The position numbers and the translations under genes are program-made. 64,000 nt of DNA from NCBI RefSeq assembly GCF_036195045.1, contig NZ_CP108100.1, positions 3,658,001-3,722,000 of the forward strand, given 5' to 3'. The DNA is from Streptomyces sp. NBC_00236 (lineage in GTDB: Bacteria; Actinomycetota; Actinomycetes; Streptomycetales; Streptomycetaceae). Below, piece by piece: positions 1-8,114 of the stretch (the stretch's first letter is position 1; the number at the start of each line of letters is the position of its first letter). Under the pieces are notes generated by a model, which made no database searches, had not been told where the DNA came from, and worked only from the letters and a program-made list of their open reading frames with translations.

Positions 1-1012
1 AGGTGGGCGTGTCAACCCCGGTCCCTGTCGGGGTGCGGTGGAAGGCGAGCCGGTAGTCGCGGGGGCTGGTGCCCAGGTGGGTGGCGAAGTGCTGGCGCAT
101 GGTGATCTCGCTGCCGAAGCCCGTGCGGCGGGCGACCTCGGGCAGCGGGAGGTCGGTGCGCTCCAGCAGCTTCTGAGCTGCTGCGATGCGCTGGGCGATC
201 AGCCAGCGCAGTGGTGTGGTGCCGGTGCTCGCCTGGAAATGGCGGGCGAAGGAGCGCGGCGACATGCCGGCCCGGTCGGCCAGCTCCGCCACCGTGTGCG
301 GATCCGCCAAGCGGGTCAGGGCGAAGGCGCGGACATCGGCGAGCGTGTCGGCATCGCGGTCGGTGTGCGGCGTGGGGTGCTCGATGAACTGAGCCTGTGT
401 GCCGGTGCGGAAGGGGGCCGTGACCATCGAGCGTGCGATCGTCGCCGCCGCCTCGGCTCCGTGGGTCGTCCGTACGAGGTGGAGGCAGAGGTCGATACCG
501 GCTGCCGTGCCGGCAGACGTCCAGAGATCGTCGTCGTGGACGAACAAGGCGTCCGGTACGACGGTCACCGCGGGATGACTGGTGCGCAGGAGCTCGGTGA
601 GGTTCCAGTGGGTGACTGCCCGTCGGCCGTCCAGGAGACCCGCCTGGGCCAGGGTGAAGGCGCCTCCGCAGAGGGCCGCGATGGGCGTGGCACGGGCATG
701 AGCGCGGCGCAGGGCCGCGAGGACCGGTTCCGGGGCCGGCGTCACATGGTCGTCGAGCCCCGGGACGACGATCAGGTCGGCGCGGGCCAGCCAGCTCAGC
801 GTGCGGTCGGGAGTCAGGGAGAGGCCACCGCGCAACGGGATGGGGGCGTCGGTGGCCGCGGTGCGGCGCAGGTCGAACGGCGGGACTCCACGGTCCGTGC
901 GGTCCACGCCCCAGACCTCCGTGATGACCGAGACATCGAACGCCCGGACACCGGGGAAGGAGACGAGGGCGATCCGGGTGGGGGCGGGACGAGGTGTCCC
1001 GGGCGTCTGCAT
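1..1012 (-). CDS. GlxA-type AraC family regulator (3' end outside the window)
   Basis: A transcriptional regulator with an N-terminal DJ-1/PfpI-like (class I amidotransferase-like) domain and a C-terminal AraC double helix-turn-helix. In the first two thirds the nucleophile-elbow segment AALCGGAFTLAQAGLLDG is visible. The DNA-binding part has the typical RSFARHFQ and GFGSEITMRQHF helices. It begins with an ATG at 1012, and 337 codons are open to base 2, so only the last few residues are missing. It is divergent from the cysteine hydrolase at 1087, with 74 bp and a palindrome (1026-1037) between them, so regulation of that hydrolase is likely. This is inferred from position only. The inducer is unknown; GlxA-like members often answer to amines, amides or related metabolites. 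Confidence 0.88.
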   Translation of the reverse strand, partial: MQTPGTPRPAPTRIALVSFPGVRAFDVSVITEVWGVDRTDRGVPPFDLRRTAATDAPIPLRGGLSLTPDRTLSWLARADLIVVPGLDDHVTPAPEPVLAALRRAHARATPIAALCGGAFTLAQAGLLDGRRAVTHWNLTELLRTSHPAVTVVPDALFVHDDDLWTSAGTAAGIDLCLHLVRTTHGAEAAATIARSMVTAPFRTGTQAQFIEHPTPHTDRDADTLADVRAFALTRLADPHTVAELADRAGMSPRSFARHFQASTGTTPLRWLIAQRIAAAQKLLERTDLPLPEVARRTGFGSEITMRQHFATHLGTSPRDYRLAFHRTPTGTGVDTPT

Positions 1013-1025
1013 GGTGGCAGTAAAG

Positions 1026-1037
1026 CATCGATCGATG
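1026..1037. promoter_or_regulatory. palindrome in divergent promoter region
   Basis: CATCGATCGATG is a perfect 12-bp palindrome. It lies between the divergent starts at 1012 and 1087 and is flanked by AAAG on one side and (G)CTTT on the other, so with one extra G it extends to about 20 bp. Position and symmetry make it a candidate operator for the AraC-type regulator. No binding evidence is available. Confidence 0.4.
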
Positions 1038-1086
1038 GCTTTTTGACCTCTGGGCGGCCGAGGTCCCGGGCGGCAGGATCGTAGCC

Positions 1087-1671
1087 ATGGAGATCACGGA
1101 GAACGCAGCGCTGGTCGTGGTGGATGTGCAGCAGGGATTCGAGGAGGAGGAGTACTGGGGGCCGCGGAACAATCCCGCGGCGGACGAGAACATCGCCGGG
1201 CTGATCGATGCCTGGCAGTCGAGCGGTCGGCCCGTCGTCTTCGTACGGCATGACTCGCCCAAGCCCGATTCGCCCTTGCGGGTGGGATACCCCGGGAACG
1301 ACTTCAAGCCGTACGTGGAGGAGCGGCGGGGAAAGGGCGGCGGAGCGGAACTGTTCGTGACGAAGAGCGTGAACTCGGCGTTCTACGGGACACCGGATCT
1401 GGGGGCGTGGCTGGACGCCGCAGGAGTGCGGCAGATCGTGGTGGCCGGGATCCAGACCAATATGTGCGCGGAGACGACGGCGCGGATGGCGGGGAACCTG
1501 GGGTACGAGGTGTTCTTCGCGCTCGATGCGACGTACACCTTCGACGGGACCGGTCCGTGGGGGTGGACGCTCGGTGCGCAGGAGCTGGCGCGGGCCACCG
1601 CCGTGTCGTTGCACGGCGGTGGGTTCGCGAAGGTGGTGCGCAGTGCGGAGCTGATCGCTGCCGCGGGGTAG
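1087..1671 (+). CDS. isochorismatase-family cysteine hydrolase
   Basis: A 194-residue cytosolic hydrolase of the isochorismatase/nicotinamidase superfamily. The catalytic triad can be read directly: Asp13 in VVDVQQGF, Lys93 in VTKSVNSAF and Cys127 in GIQTNMCAETTARM. The length is normal for the family. Known members hydrolyse isochorismate, nicotinamide, N-carbamoyl compounds or similar amides; nothing here fixes the substrate. It is divergent from a GlxA-type regulator, an arrangement common for regulated amidohydrolases. It converges on proC with one base between the stop codons, so the two genes share a transcription end region. Confidence 0.88.
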   Translation: MEITENAALVVVDVQQGFEEEEYWGPRNNPAADENIAGLIDAWQSSGRPVVFVRHDSPKPDSPLRVGYPGNDFKPYVEERRGKGGGAELFVTKSVNSAFYGTPDLGAWLDAAGVRQIVVAGIQTNMCAETTARMAGNLGYEVFFALDATYTFDGTGPWGWTLGAQELARATAVSLHGGGFAKVVRSAELIAAAG

Positions 1672-1672
1672 G

Positions 1673-2482
1673 TCAGCCGTTGCCGGAGGCCAGCTCGCGG
1701 CTGCGGTCGCGGGCCGCTTCGAGGGCGGCGATGAGCGCGGCGCGTACGCCGTGGTTCTCCAGTTCGCGGATGGCGCTGATCGTGGTGCCGGCCGGACTGG
1801 TGACGGCCTCACGGAGCTTGACCGGGTGCTCGCCGCTGTCGCGAAGCATCACGGCGGCGCCGATGGCGGCCTGCACGATGAGGTCGTGGGCCTGGGCGCG
1901 GGGCAGCCCCAGCAGGATGCCGGCGTCCGTCATCGCCTCGACGAGGAAGTAGAAGTAGGCGGGGCCCGAGCCGGACAGGGCGGTGGCCGCGTCCTGCTGG
2001 GACTCGGGGACGCGCAGGGTCTTGCCGACGCCTCCGAAGATCGACTCAGCCGTGGCGAGGTGTTCGGTGGTGGCGTGGCTGCCCGCGGAGATGACGGACA
2101 TGCCCTCGTCGACCAGGACGGGGGTGTTCGGCATGACGCGGACCACCGGGGTGCCGGTGGTGAGGCGCTCCTCGATGAAGGCGGTCGTGATGCCGGCCGC
2201 GGCGCTGATGACCAGGCGGTCCGCTGTGATGTGTGCGGAGAGTTCGTCCAGGAGGCGGCCCATGTCCTGGGGCTTGACCGCGAGGATGAGGATGTCGGCG
2301 CGCTTGGCGGCCTCCGCGTTGGTGACCGCGTCGACGCCGTAGCGGTCGTGCAGCTCGGCGGCACGCTCGGAGCGGCGGGTGGTGACCAGCAGGTTCGCCG
2401 GACGCCAGCCGGCCCGGATCATGCCGCTGAGCAGGGCCTCGCCGATCTTGCCGGTGCCGAGGACTGCAACTGTCTGGGTCAT
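1673..2482 (-). CDS. proC: pyrroline-5-carboxylate reductase
   Basis: The last step of proline synthesis: NAD(P)H-dependent reduction of 1-pyrroline-5-carboxylate to L-proline in the cytosol. The N-terminal Rossmann motif AVLGTGKIGEALLSGM is present. The C-terminal dimerisation domain has the family signature ALSGSGPAYFYFLVEAM, followed by LREAVTSPAGTTISAI. The length is 269 residues from the ATG at 2482. An in-frame start nine codons upstream exists, but the chosen methionine directly precedes the nucleotide-binding strand as in other ProC proteins. The gene stands alone, with the exporter operon behind its start. Confidence 0.95.
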   Translation of the reverse strand: MTQTVAVLGTGKIGEALLSGMIRAGWRPANLLVTTRRSERAAELHDRYGVDAVTNAEAAKRADILILAVKPQDMGRLLDELSAHITADRLVISAAAGITTAFIEERLTTGTPVVRVMPNTPVLVDEGMSVISAGSHATTEHLATAESIFGGVGKTLRVPESQQDAATALSGSGPAYFYFLVEAMTDAGILLGLPRAQAHDLIVQAAIGAAVMLRDSGEHPVKLREAVTSPAGTTISAIRELENHGVRAALIAALEAARDRSRELASGNG

Positions 2483-2541
2483 GCGCTTCACCCTCCGGGC
2501 GGTGCTCACGGTTCTCGTGGCGTCATCCTCGCACCGGCCCG

Positions 2542-3309
2542 TCAGGTGGTGCGGCGGCGGAGGGTGGCTGCGCCGAGACCGAGGACGAGGAGGGCGCAGC
2601 CGGCCACGATCACGACGTCACGGATGAAGTCCCCCGTGACGTCGGTGTGGTGGAGGACCTCGTTCATGCCGTCGACGGCGTACGACATGGGCAGGACGTT
2701 CGAGATCGCTTCGAGGACGGGAGCCATCTGATCCCGGGCGATGAAGAGTCCGCAGAGCAGGAGCTGCGGAAAGATCACGGCCGGCATGAACTGGACTGCC
2801 TGGAACTCGGACGCCGCGAAGGCCGAGACGAACAGGCCGAGCGCCGTGCCGAGCAGGGCGTCGAGCAGGGCGACCAGGAGCAGCAGCCACGGCGAACCGG
2901 TGACGTCCAGGCCGAGGGCCCAGACCGAGAGGGCCGTGGCCAGGAGCGACTGGACGATGGCGACGGCCCCGAAGGCCAGCGCGTAGCCGGCGATCAGGTC
3001 GCCCTTGCCGAGCGGCATGGCGAGGAGGCGCTCCAGGGTGCCCGAGGTGCGCTCGCGCAGGGTGGCGATCGAGGTCACCAGGAACATCGTGATCAGCGGG
3101 AAGATGCCGAGGAGCGAGGCGCCGATGGAGTCGAACGTCTGCGGGCTCCCGTCGAACACGTACCGCAGCAGCGTGATCATCAGGACCGGGATCAGCAGCA
3201 GGAGCGCGACCGTGCGCGGGTCGTGCGTCAGCTGGCGCAGGACCCGGCCGGCGGTGGCGAGGGTGCGGGCCGCGCTCAGGGGCGGGGTGGCGGTGGTCGT
3301 CGTACTCAT
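2542..3309 (-). CDS. ABC-2 type exporter, permease subunit
   Basis: A 255-residue integral membrane protein with about six hydrophobic segments, the usual topology of ABC-2 permeases of drug or lipid exporters. The first is near residues 33-53 (VALLLLIPVLMITLL) and the last near 228-247 (VIVAGCALLVLGLG). The cytosolic stretch RERTSGTLERLLAMPLGKGDLIAGY is the recognisable family signature between the first helices. The start codon overlaps the stop of the ATPase gene by 4 nt (ATGA), so the two are translationally coupled and form one exporter. The substrate is unknown. Confidence 0.9.
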   Translation of the reverse strand: MSTTTTATPPLSAARTLATAGRVLRQLTHDPRTVALLLLIPVLMITLLRYVFDGSPQTFDSIGASLLGIFPLITMFLVTSIATLRERTSGTLERLLAMPLGKGDLIAGYALAFGAVAIVQSLLATALSVWALGLDVTGSPWLLLLVALLDALLGTALGLFVSAFAASEFQAVQFMPAVIFPQLLLCGLFIARDQMAPVLEAISNVLPMSYAVDGMNEVLHHTDVTGDFIRDVVIVAGCALLVLGLGAATLRRRTT

Positions 3310-4073
3310 CGGGCGTTCTCCTGACGGGTGGCGGCCGCGTCGACCAGGTGGAGGAAGGCTTCTTCGACGGTGTCGGTGCCGGCGCCCCGGCGCAGGGCCT
3401 CGGGGGTGTCGTCGGCGAGGATCTCGCCTTCGCGCATCAGGAGCAGCCGGTGGCAGCGCTCGGCCTCGTCCATGACGTGGGAGGAGACGAGCAGGGTCGT
3501 GCCGCGGTCGGCGGCGAGGCCGTGGAAGAGGCTCCAGAGGTCGCGCCGGAGCACCGGGTCGAGGCCGACGGTGGGTTCGTCGAGGACGAGGAGTTCGGGG
3601 GTGCCGAGCAGCGCGACGGCGAGGGAGACGCGGGTGCGCTGACCGCCGGAGAGGGTGCCCGCGAGGTCGCCGGCGTGGCTGCTCAGGTCCACCTCGGTGA
3701 TCGCGCGGGCAACGGCCGCGCGGCGGTCCTCCCGATGCCGGCGGCCCGGCTGGAGGATCGCCGCGAAGTAGTCGAGGTTCTGCCGGACGGTGAGGTCGGT
3801 GTAGACGGACGGGGCCTGGGTGACGTACCCGATCCGTGGGCGGAGGCTCGGGTGGCCCGCCGGGCTGCCCAGGACGTCGAGGGTGCCGGTGACCTTGGCC
3901 TGGGTGCCGACGACGGCCCGCATCAGGGTGGATTTGCCGCAGCCGGAGGGGCCGAGGAGGCCCGTGATCCTGCCGGGTTCGACGGTGAAGTCGAGGCCTT
4001 TCAGGACGGTGCGGCTGCCTCGTACGACGGTGAGGCCACGGGCCTCGATGGCGACGCCCGAAGAATTCATCAT
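3306..4073 (-). CDS. ABC-2 type exporter, ATP-binding subunit
   Basis: A 255-residue nucleotide-binding subunit. Walker A is GPSGCGKST at residues 41-49, the signature is LSGGQRTR, and Walker B with D-loop is LLVLDEPTVGLDP, followed by the switch histidine in LLVSSHVMDEAE. This order and the absence of a fused membrane domain match drug-export (DrrA/CcmA-like) ATPases. Two consecutive ATG codons (4073 and 4070) could start it. Both lie inside the perfect AT-rich palindrome at 4062-4085 and there is no ribosome-binding site, so a leaderless transcript is plausible. No regulator gene adjoins it, which is unusual for this exporter type. Confidence 0.92.
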   Translation of the reverse strand: MMNSSGVAIEARGLTVVRGSRTVLKGLDFTVEPGRITGLLGPSGCGKSTLMRAVVGTQAKVTGTLDVLGSPAGHPSLRPRIGYVTQAPSVYTDLTVRQNLDYFAAILQPGRRHREDRRAAVARAITEVDLSSHAGDLAGTLSGGQRTRVSLAVALLGTPELLVLDEPTVGLDPVLRRDLWSLFHGLAADRGTTLLVSSHVMDEAERCHRLLLMREGEILADDTPEALRRGAGTDTVEEAFLHLVDAAATRQENAR

Positions 4074-4085
4074 GTGATGAATTCT
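4062..4085. promoter_or_regulatory. perfect 11-bp-arm palindrome over the exporter start codon
   Basis: AGAATTCATCA and TGATGAATTCT are exact inverted copies separated by TG. The site covers both possible ATG codons of the ATPase gene. It is strikingly AT-rich for this genome and has the size of a TetR, MarR or PadR dimer operator. Bound repressor would block transcription start or translation start of the exporter operon. No candidate repressor is encoded next to it, so it may be controlled from elsewhere. Confidence 0.65.
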
Positions 4086-4132
4086 GGTCCCGGTGAGGCG
4101 GCGCCGTCAAGGGACCGGGCGGGGTGGGGCGG

Positions 4133-4921
4133 TCAGCGGGCGGCCACGTTCAGGTCGACGACGTACGCCTCCTCCACCGCGCCGTCCGGGAAGAGCGGCG
4201 TGAGGCGCTCGCGTTCTTCGGCGAGGAAGCGCCGGGTGGGTTCCGCGCCGAGGACCAGGAACGCGGAGTGGCTGCCGAGGTTGGCGAGGTGGGTGGCCAG
4301 GGGGATGCGCCGGGTCCAGGGGATGCGCCGGTGCACGAAGGCGAGCTCGGGCAGCAGACCGCGGGTGCGGGCGGGCGAGCCGTGGGCGCTTTCGTCCTCG
4401 GCCCCGGCTTCGTCGCGGAAGAAGCGGCGCAGCCGGGTGTCCTGGTCGGCGACCCATGGGACGGCGTGGTCGGCGACGTTCCACCAGAGAGCGAGCGCGC
4501 CGCCCGGACGCAGGACGCGCAGGGCCTCGGGGGTGGAGCGGGCGCGGTCGGTCCAGTGGTACGACTGCGCGTACGTGATCAGGTCGGCCGAGGCGTCGGC
4601 GAAGGGGAGGCCGTTGCCGTCGGCCCGCACCAGCGGAACGTGCGGGAGGGACCGGCGCAGTTCGGCCGCCATGCCGGGCCCCGGCTCCACGGCGACGACG
4701 CGGGCGCCGCGTTCATGGAGGCGTCGGGTGGAGATTCCGGTGCCCGCGCCCACGTCGAGCGTGCGGGCGCCGCGCAGGGGCAGGCCCGCGAGCTCCTCGA
4801 CGGCATCGAACAGGGCGGCCGGGTAGCCGGGGCGGGCAGCGGCGTACTGGGCGGCCGCCCCGTCGAAGGACAGGGCGCGCGAGGGGCGCGCGGCGCGTTC
4901 CGGGGAGTCCGTTTCGGTCAT
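4133..4921 (-). CDS. class I SAM-dependent methyltransferase
   Basis: A 262-residue cytosolic methyltransferase with the Rossmann-like SAM fold. Motif I is TLDVGAGTGISTRRL near residues 54-68. The acidic residue ending strand 2 is in VVAVEPGPGM, the post-strand-4 region is DLITYAQSYHW, and VLRPGGALALWWN is the typical motif III. This is the UbiE/Methyltransf_11 type that acts on small molecules or lipids. The conserved AQSYHW resembles the trans-aconitate/YcgJ-like group, but the substrate cannot be deduced. The gene follows a small membrane protein gene on the same strand with 24 bp between them. Confidence 0.85.
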   Translation of the reverse strand: MTETDSPERAARPSRALSFDGAAAQYAAARPGYPAALFDAVEELAGLPLRGARTLDVGAGTGISTRRLHERGARVVAVEPGPGMAAELRRSLPHVPLVRADGNGLPFADASADLITYAQSYHWTDRARSTPEALRVLRPGGALALWWNVADHAVPWVADQDTRLRRFFRDEAGAEDESAHGSPARTRGLLPELAFVHRRIPWTRRIPLATHLANLGSHSAFLVLGAEPTRRFLAEERERLTPLFPDGAVEEAYVVDLNVAAR

Positions 4922-4945
4922 GGGGCCATCGTGGCCCCGCAGGGC

Positions 4946-5518
4946 CTACTTGCGCCGGGACTTCTTCGCCCGGGGCGCCTTGCGTGCCGCCGGATTGCCG
5001 GTCCGGGAGGAACGGCGCTTCGCGAACCGGACCTGGGCCGCCTCGTACTCCGCGCGGCGGAGCTTCTCGCCCGGCGCCTCGGTGAACGTACGGAAGAAGT
5101 ACGCGAGGAGCGAGCCGATGAAGCCGATGGTCTTGAGGCCGCGCAGCGTGTCCTCGCGGGCCGGATCGGCCGGGCGGCGGCTGAAGCCCTCCCACGTCTT
5201 ACGGAACGCGACGGCGCTGCAGATGGCGAACATCAGGACGACCAGCAGGCCGACGAAGCTGCCGACATCGGCGATCTCCAGGCCCTGGTAGGCGAAGCGG
5301 AGCACGAAGCAGGAGGCGACCGCGGCGGCGAGCGATCCGATGGCGACTCCGGCCCGGCGGAGCCCGTAGTTGCCGTCGTGGGCGACCCAGGTCGTGCCGA
5401 AGAAGCGGATGGGCTCGGGCTGCGGGCCGGGGGCGGTCGCGGGGGTGCTGGTGGGCGTCGCGCCGGACTCGGGGGTGCCGGGAGCCGTGCCGTCGGGGGT
5501 GTCGCTGTTCTCGGTCAC
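4946..5518 (-). CDS. small integral membrane protein of unknown function
   Basis: A 190-residue protein starting with GTG at 5518. Residues 1-37 are rich in Thr, Pro and Ala and probably disordered. Three hydrophobic stretches follow: AGVAIGSLAAAVASCFVL, VGSFVGLLVVLMFAICSAVAF and LKTIGFIGSLLAYFF. The last 30 residues are strongly basic (KRRSSRTG to KKSRRK), suggesting a cytosolic tail that could bind nucleic acid or phospholipid. I do not recognise a named family. The same frame stays open far upstream through repeat DNA (to about 6025), but that part has the composition of non-coding repeats, so the GTG is preferred. The promoter must lie in or beyond the repeats at 5562-5989. Confidence 0.72.
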   Translation of the reverse strand: MTENSDTPDGTAPGTPESGATPTSTPATAPGPQPEPIRFFGTTWVAHDGNYGLRRAGVAIGSLAAAVASCFVLRFAYQGLEIADVGSFVGLLVVLMFAICSAVAFRKTWEGFSRRPADPAREDTLRGLKTIGFIGSLLAYFFRTFTEAPGEKLRRAEYEAAQVRFAKRRSSRTGNPAARKAPRAKKSRRK

Positions 5519-5561
5519 GCGACCGATTGTCCCAGGGTCGGGGCGAAGTCCGGAGCAACCG

Positions 5562-5700
5562 TGCGGATCCCCTCGCGGGGTGCGGATCCCCTCGCGGGGT
5601 GCGGATCCCCTCGCGGGGTGCGGGTGCCCCCGGTGGGTGCGGGTCCCCTCGCGGGGTGCGGGTGCGCCCGGTGGGTGCGGGTGCGCCCCTGTCCGGTGGG
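5562..5700. repeat. 19-bp tandem repeat, 7 units
   Basis: The unit TGCGGATCCCCTCGCGGGG occurs three times without change (5562-5580, 5581-5599, 5600-5618). Three diverged 19-bp units (to 5675) and one 25-bp unit (to 5700) follow. Each perfect unit contains CCCC-TCGC-GGGG, able to form a small hairpin. Variants alternate between CCCCTCGCGGGG and GCGCCCGGTGGG cores. The array lies 44 bp upstream of the GTG start at 5518, so it would be in the leader or promoter region of that gene. There are no unique spacers, so it is not a CRISPR array. Confidence 0.85.
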
Positions 5701-5703
5701 CGG

Positions 5704-5989
5704 GGGTGGGGTCCCTCCGGGGAGACTCCTCAAAAATGGCGTGTGCACCCCGGTACGCGAACGACCCGGGTCGTACGCCATTTTCTGCGGGGACTCCCCT
5801 GCACGCCCCCACCCGGCATCGCCTGCGTCTGCACGCCGGTGGGACTGCTGTCGCAGACGCAAGGCGGCCGGTCCGGGGCCGTGCAGGGGAGTCCCCGCAG
5901 GACGACGAACGGATACCGGGGTCCGCTGCGTGGGACTGGAAACGTTCGTCGTTTGAGGAGACGCCCCGGAGGGGCACCGGACCCCACCC
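5704..5989. repeat. nested inverted-repeat element with cloverleaf folding potential
   Basis: A 286-bp non-coding segment. The ends pair: GGGTGGGGTCC (5704-5714) with 5979-5989, CCCTCCGGGG (5713-5722) with 5964-5973, and CTCCTCAAA (5726-5734) with 5952-5960. Inside are three side arms. Arm 1 is AAAATGGCGT (5733-5742) with 5775-5784, and its loop holds the perfect palindrome ACGACCCGGGTCGT (5761-5774). Arm 2 is a perfect 21-bp pairing of 5785-5805 with 5880-5900, with inner stems such as TGCGTCTGC (5824-5832) with 5853-5861. Arm 3 is ACGACGAACG (5902-5911) with 5943-5952. It lies between the ilvD stop and the gene starting at 5518. Origin and function are unknown; a non-autonomous mobile element or a structured leader are possibilities. 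Confidence 0.8.
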
Positions 5990-6028
5990 GGGGGTCAAGG
6001 CGCACCCCGCGGGGCACCCGCACAACTC

Positions 6029-6050
6029 AAGCCCGTCCGGCGATTGAGGA
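6029..6050 (+). repeat. dispersed short repeat, copy A
   Basis: AAGCCCGTCCGGCGATTGAGGA. The same core appears on the minus strand at 8114-8134 and on the plus strand at 45432-45452. This copy is intergenic, 58 bp past the ilvD stop. Read in the frame used by the other two copies, it would also encode Pro-Ser-Gly-Asp-stop. From general knowledge this sequence type is widely scattered in Streptomyces genomes. Confidence 0.75.
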
Positions 6051-6107
6051 CGGAACCCCGCACCACAGCACCCCGCACCCCGCAGGGGACCCGCGGAAGC
6101 GGGTGGC

Positions 6108-7958
6108 TCAGCCCAGCTTGGAGACGTCGCGGACGGCGCCGCGGTCCGCGCTCGTCGCCATGGCCGCGTAGGCGCGCAGCGCCGCCGAGACCTTGCGCTC
6201 GCGGTTCTTCGGCGCGTACACGCCGTTCAGCGCCTCACGTCGGGTGGCGAGCTCGTCGTCGGAGACGAGGAGCTCGATCGAACGGTTCGGGATGTCGATC
6301 CGGATCCGGTCTCCGTCCTCGACCAGCGCGATCGTGCCGCCGGACGCCGCCTCGGGCGAGGCGTGGCCGATGGACAGGCCCGACGTACCGCCGGAGAAGC
6401 GGCCGTCGGTGATCAGCGCGCAGGTCTTGCCGAGGCCGCGGCCCTTGAGGAAGGAGGTGGGGTAGAGCATCTCCTGCATGCCGGGGCCGCCGCGCGGGCC
6501 CTCGTAACGGATGACGACGACGTCGCCGTGCGTGATCTCCTTGCGGAGGATCTTGTCGACGGCGTCCTCCTGGGACTCGCAGACGACCGCCGGACCCTCG
6601 AAGGTCCAGATCGACTCGTCGACGCCGGCCGTCTTCACGACGCAGCCGTCCACGGCGATGTTCCCCTTGAGGACCGCGAGGCCGCCGTCCTTGGAGTACG
6701 CGTGCGCCACGTCGCGGATGCAGCCGCCGGCCGCGTCCAGGTCGAGGGTGTCCCAGCGCTCGGACTGCGAGAAGGCGGTCGCGGAGCGGACGCAACCCGG
6801 GGCCGCGTGCCACAGCTCGACGGCCTCGGGGGACGGCGAGCCGCCGCGGATGTCCCAGTTCTTGAGCCACTCGGCGAGCGTGTCGGAGTGCACCGAGTGC
6901 ACGTCCTCGTTCAGCAGACCGCCGCGGTGGAGCTCACCGAGGAGGGCGGGGATGCCGCCGGCCCGGTGGACGTCCTCCATGTAGTACGTACCGCCGGGGG
7001 CCACGTTGGGAGCGACCTTGGACAGGCACGGGACCCGGCGCGAGACCTCGTTGATGTCGTCGAGGTTGTACGCCAGCTCCGCCTCCTCGGCGGCGGCCAG
7101 CAGGTGCAGGATCGTGTTGGTCGAGCCGCCCATGGCGATGTCCAGCGCCATCGCGTTGTCGAACGCGGCGCGGGTGCCGATGGAGCGCGGCAGGACCGTC
7201 TCGTCGTCCTGCTCGTAGTAGCGCTTGGTGATCTCGACGACCGTGCGGCCGGCGTCCTCGTACAGCGCCCTGCGGGCGGTGTGCGTGGCGAGGACGGAGC
7301 CGTTGCCGGGGAGGGAGAGGCCGAGGACCTCGGTCAGGCAGTTCATCGAGTTGGCGGTGAACATGCCGGAACAGCTGCCGCAGGTGGGGCAGGCGTTCTC
7401 CTCGATACGGAGGATGTCCTCGTCGGAGATGCTCTCGTCGACCGCGTCACTGATCGCGTTGACCAGGTCGAGCTTGCGGACCGTGCCGTCCACGAGGGTG
7501 GCCTTGCCGGCCTCCATCGGACCGCCGGAGACGAAGACCGTGGGGATGTTGAGGCGCATCGCGGCCATCAGCATGCCCGGGGTGATCTTGTCGCAGTTCG
7601 AGATGCAGATCAGCGCGTCGGCGCAGTGCGCCTCGACCATGTACTCCACGCTGTCGGCGATGAGATCGCGGGAGGGCAGGCTGTAGAGCATGCCGCCGTG
7701 GCCCATGGCGATGCCGTCGTCCACCGCGATGGTGTTGAACTCGCGGGGCACCGCGCCCGCCGCCTTGATCGCGTCGGAGACGATCCGGCCGACGGGGGCG
7801 AGGTGGGTGTGGCCCGGGACGAACTCCGTGAAGGAGTTGGCGACCGCGATGATCGGCTTGCCGATGTCCTCGCTCGCTACGCCCGAGGCGCGCATAAGGG
7901 CGCGCGCGCCCGCCATGTTGCGTCCGTGGGTGACTGTGCGGGACCTCAGCTGGGGCAT
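6108..7958 (-). CDS. ilvD: dihydroxy-acid dehydratase
   Basis: The third common step of branched-chain amino acid synthesis: dehydration of 2,3-dihydroxyisovalerate and 2,3-dihydroxy-3-methylvalerate. It uses an iron-sulfur cluster and Mg2+ in the cytosol. The 616-residue length is that of the long IlvD form. Cluster-ligand cysteines can be seen in [13 protein letters not shown] and in [19 protein letters not shown]; the C-terminal [16 protein letters not shown] is also a family hallmark. The ATG at 7958 is preceded by GAAGGAG at proper distance. It is monocistronic here. Downstream lies repeat-rich DNA and upstream a tetR gene. Confidence 0.97.
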   Translation of the reverse strand: MPQLRSRTVTHGRNMAGARALMRASGVASEDIGKPIIAVANSFTEFVPGHTHLAPVGRIVSDAIKAAGAVPREFNTIAVDDGIAMGHGGMLYSLPSRDLIADSVEYMVEAHCADALICISNCDKITPGMLMAAMRLNIPTVFVSGGPMEAGKATLVDGTVRKLDLVNAISDAVDESISDEDILRIEENACPTCGSCSGMFTANSMNCLTEVLGLSLPGNGSVLATHTARRALYEDAGRTVVEITKRYYEQDDETVLPRSIGTRAAFDNAMALDIAMGGSTNTILHLLAAAEEAELAYNLDDINEVSRRVPCLSKVAPNVAPGGTYYMEDVHRAGGIPALLGELHRGGLLNEDVHSVHSDTLAEWLKNWDIRGGSPSPEAVELWHAAPGCVRSATAFSQSERWDTLDLDAAGGCIRDVAHAYSKDGGLAVLKGNIAVDGCVVKTAGVDESIWTFEGPAVVCESQEDAVDKILRKEITHGDVVVIRYEGPRGGPGMQEMLYPTSFLKGRGLGKTCALITDGRFSGGTSGLSIGHASPEAASGGTIALVEDGDRIRIDIPNRSIELLVSDDELATRREALNGVYAPKNRERKVSAALRAYAAMATSADRGAVRDVSKLG

Positions 7959-8087
7959 CGTCTCTCGCTCCTTCGACAGAAAAGACTGCCTCCGAGCGTA
8001 CGCCTCCCGTGCCAGGATCTGGACACGGTGTCCGGAATGCGGGATGCAGTGCTCAGGGGGTGGGCGGGGTGGGGGTGCGTGCGGGAC

Positions 8088-8114
8088 GTGGGGGGCGAGG
8101 CTCTGCCCCCCCAC
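8088..8114 (-). terminator. GC hairpin after the tetR gene
   Basis: GTGGGGGGC (8088-8096) can pair with GCCCCCCCAC (8105-8114), leaving a short loop. It lies just past the stop codon of the minus-strand tetR gene and next to the dispersed repeat. This matches an intrinsic terminator without a U-tract, as is usual in Streptomyces. Confidence 0.6.

Noticed and set aside
5562..5700. CRISPR array
   Set aside because: The units are directly adjacent without unique spacers, and no cas gene is present.
5519..6025. N-terminal extension of the small membrane protein through the repeats
   Set aside because: The added sequence would be translated tandem repeat and cloverleaf DNA, with Arg/Pro/Gly repeats and no codon bias; the GTG at 5518 fits better.
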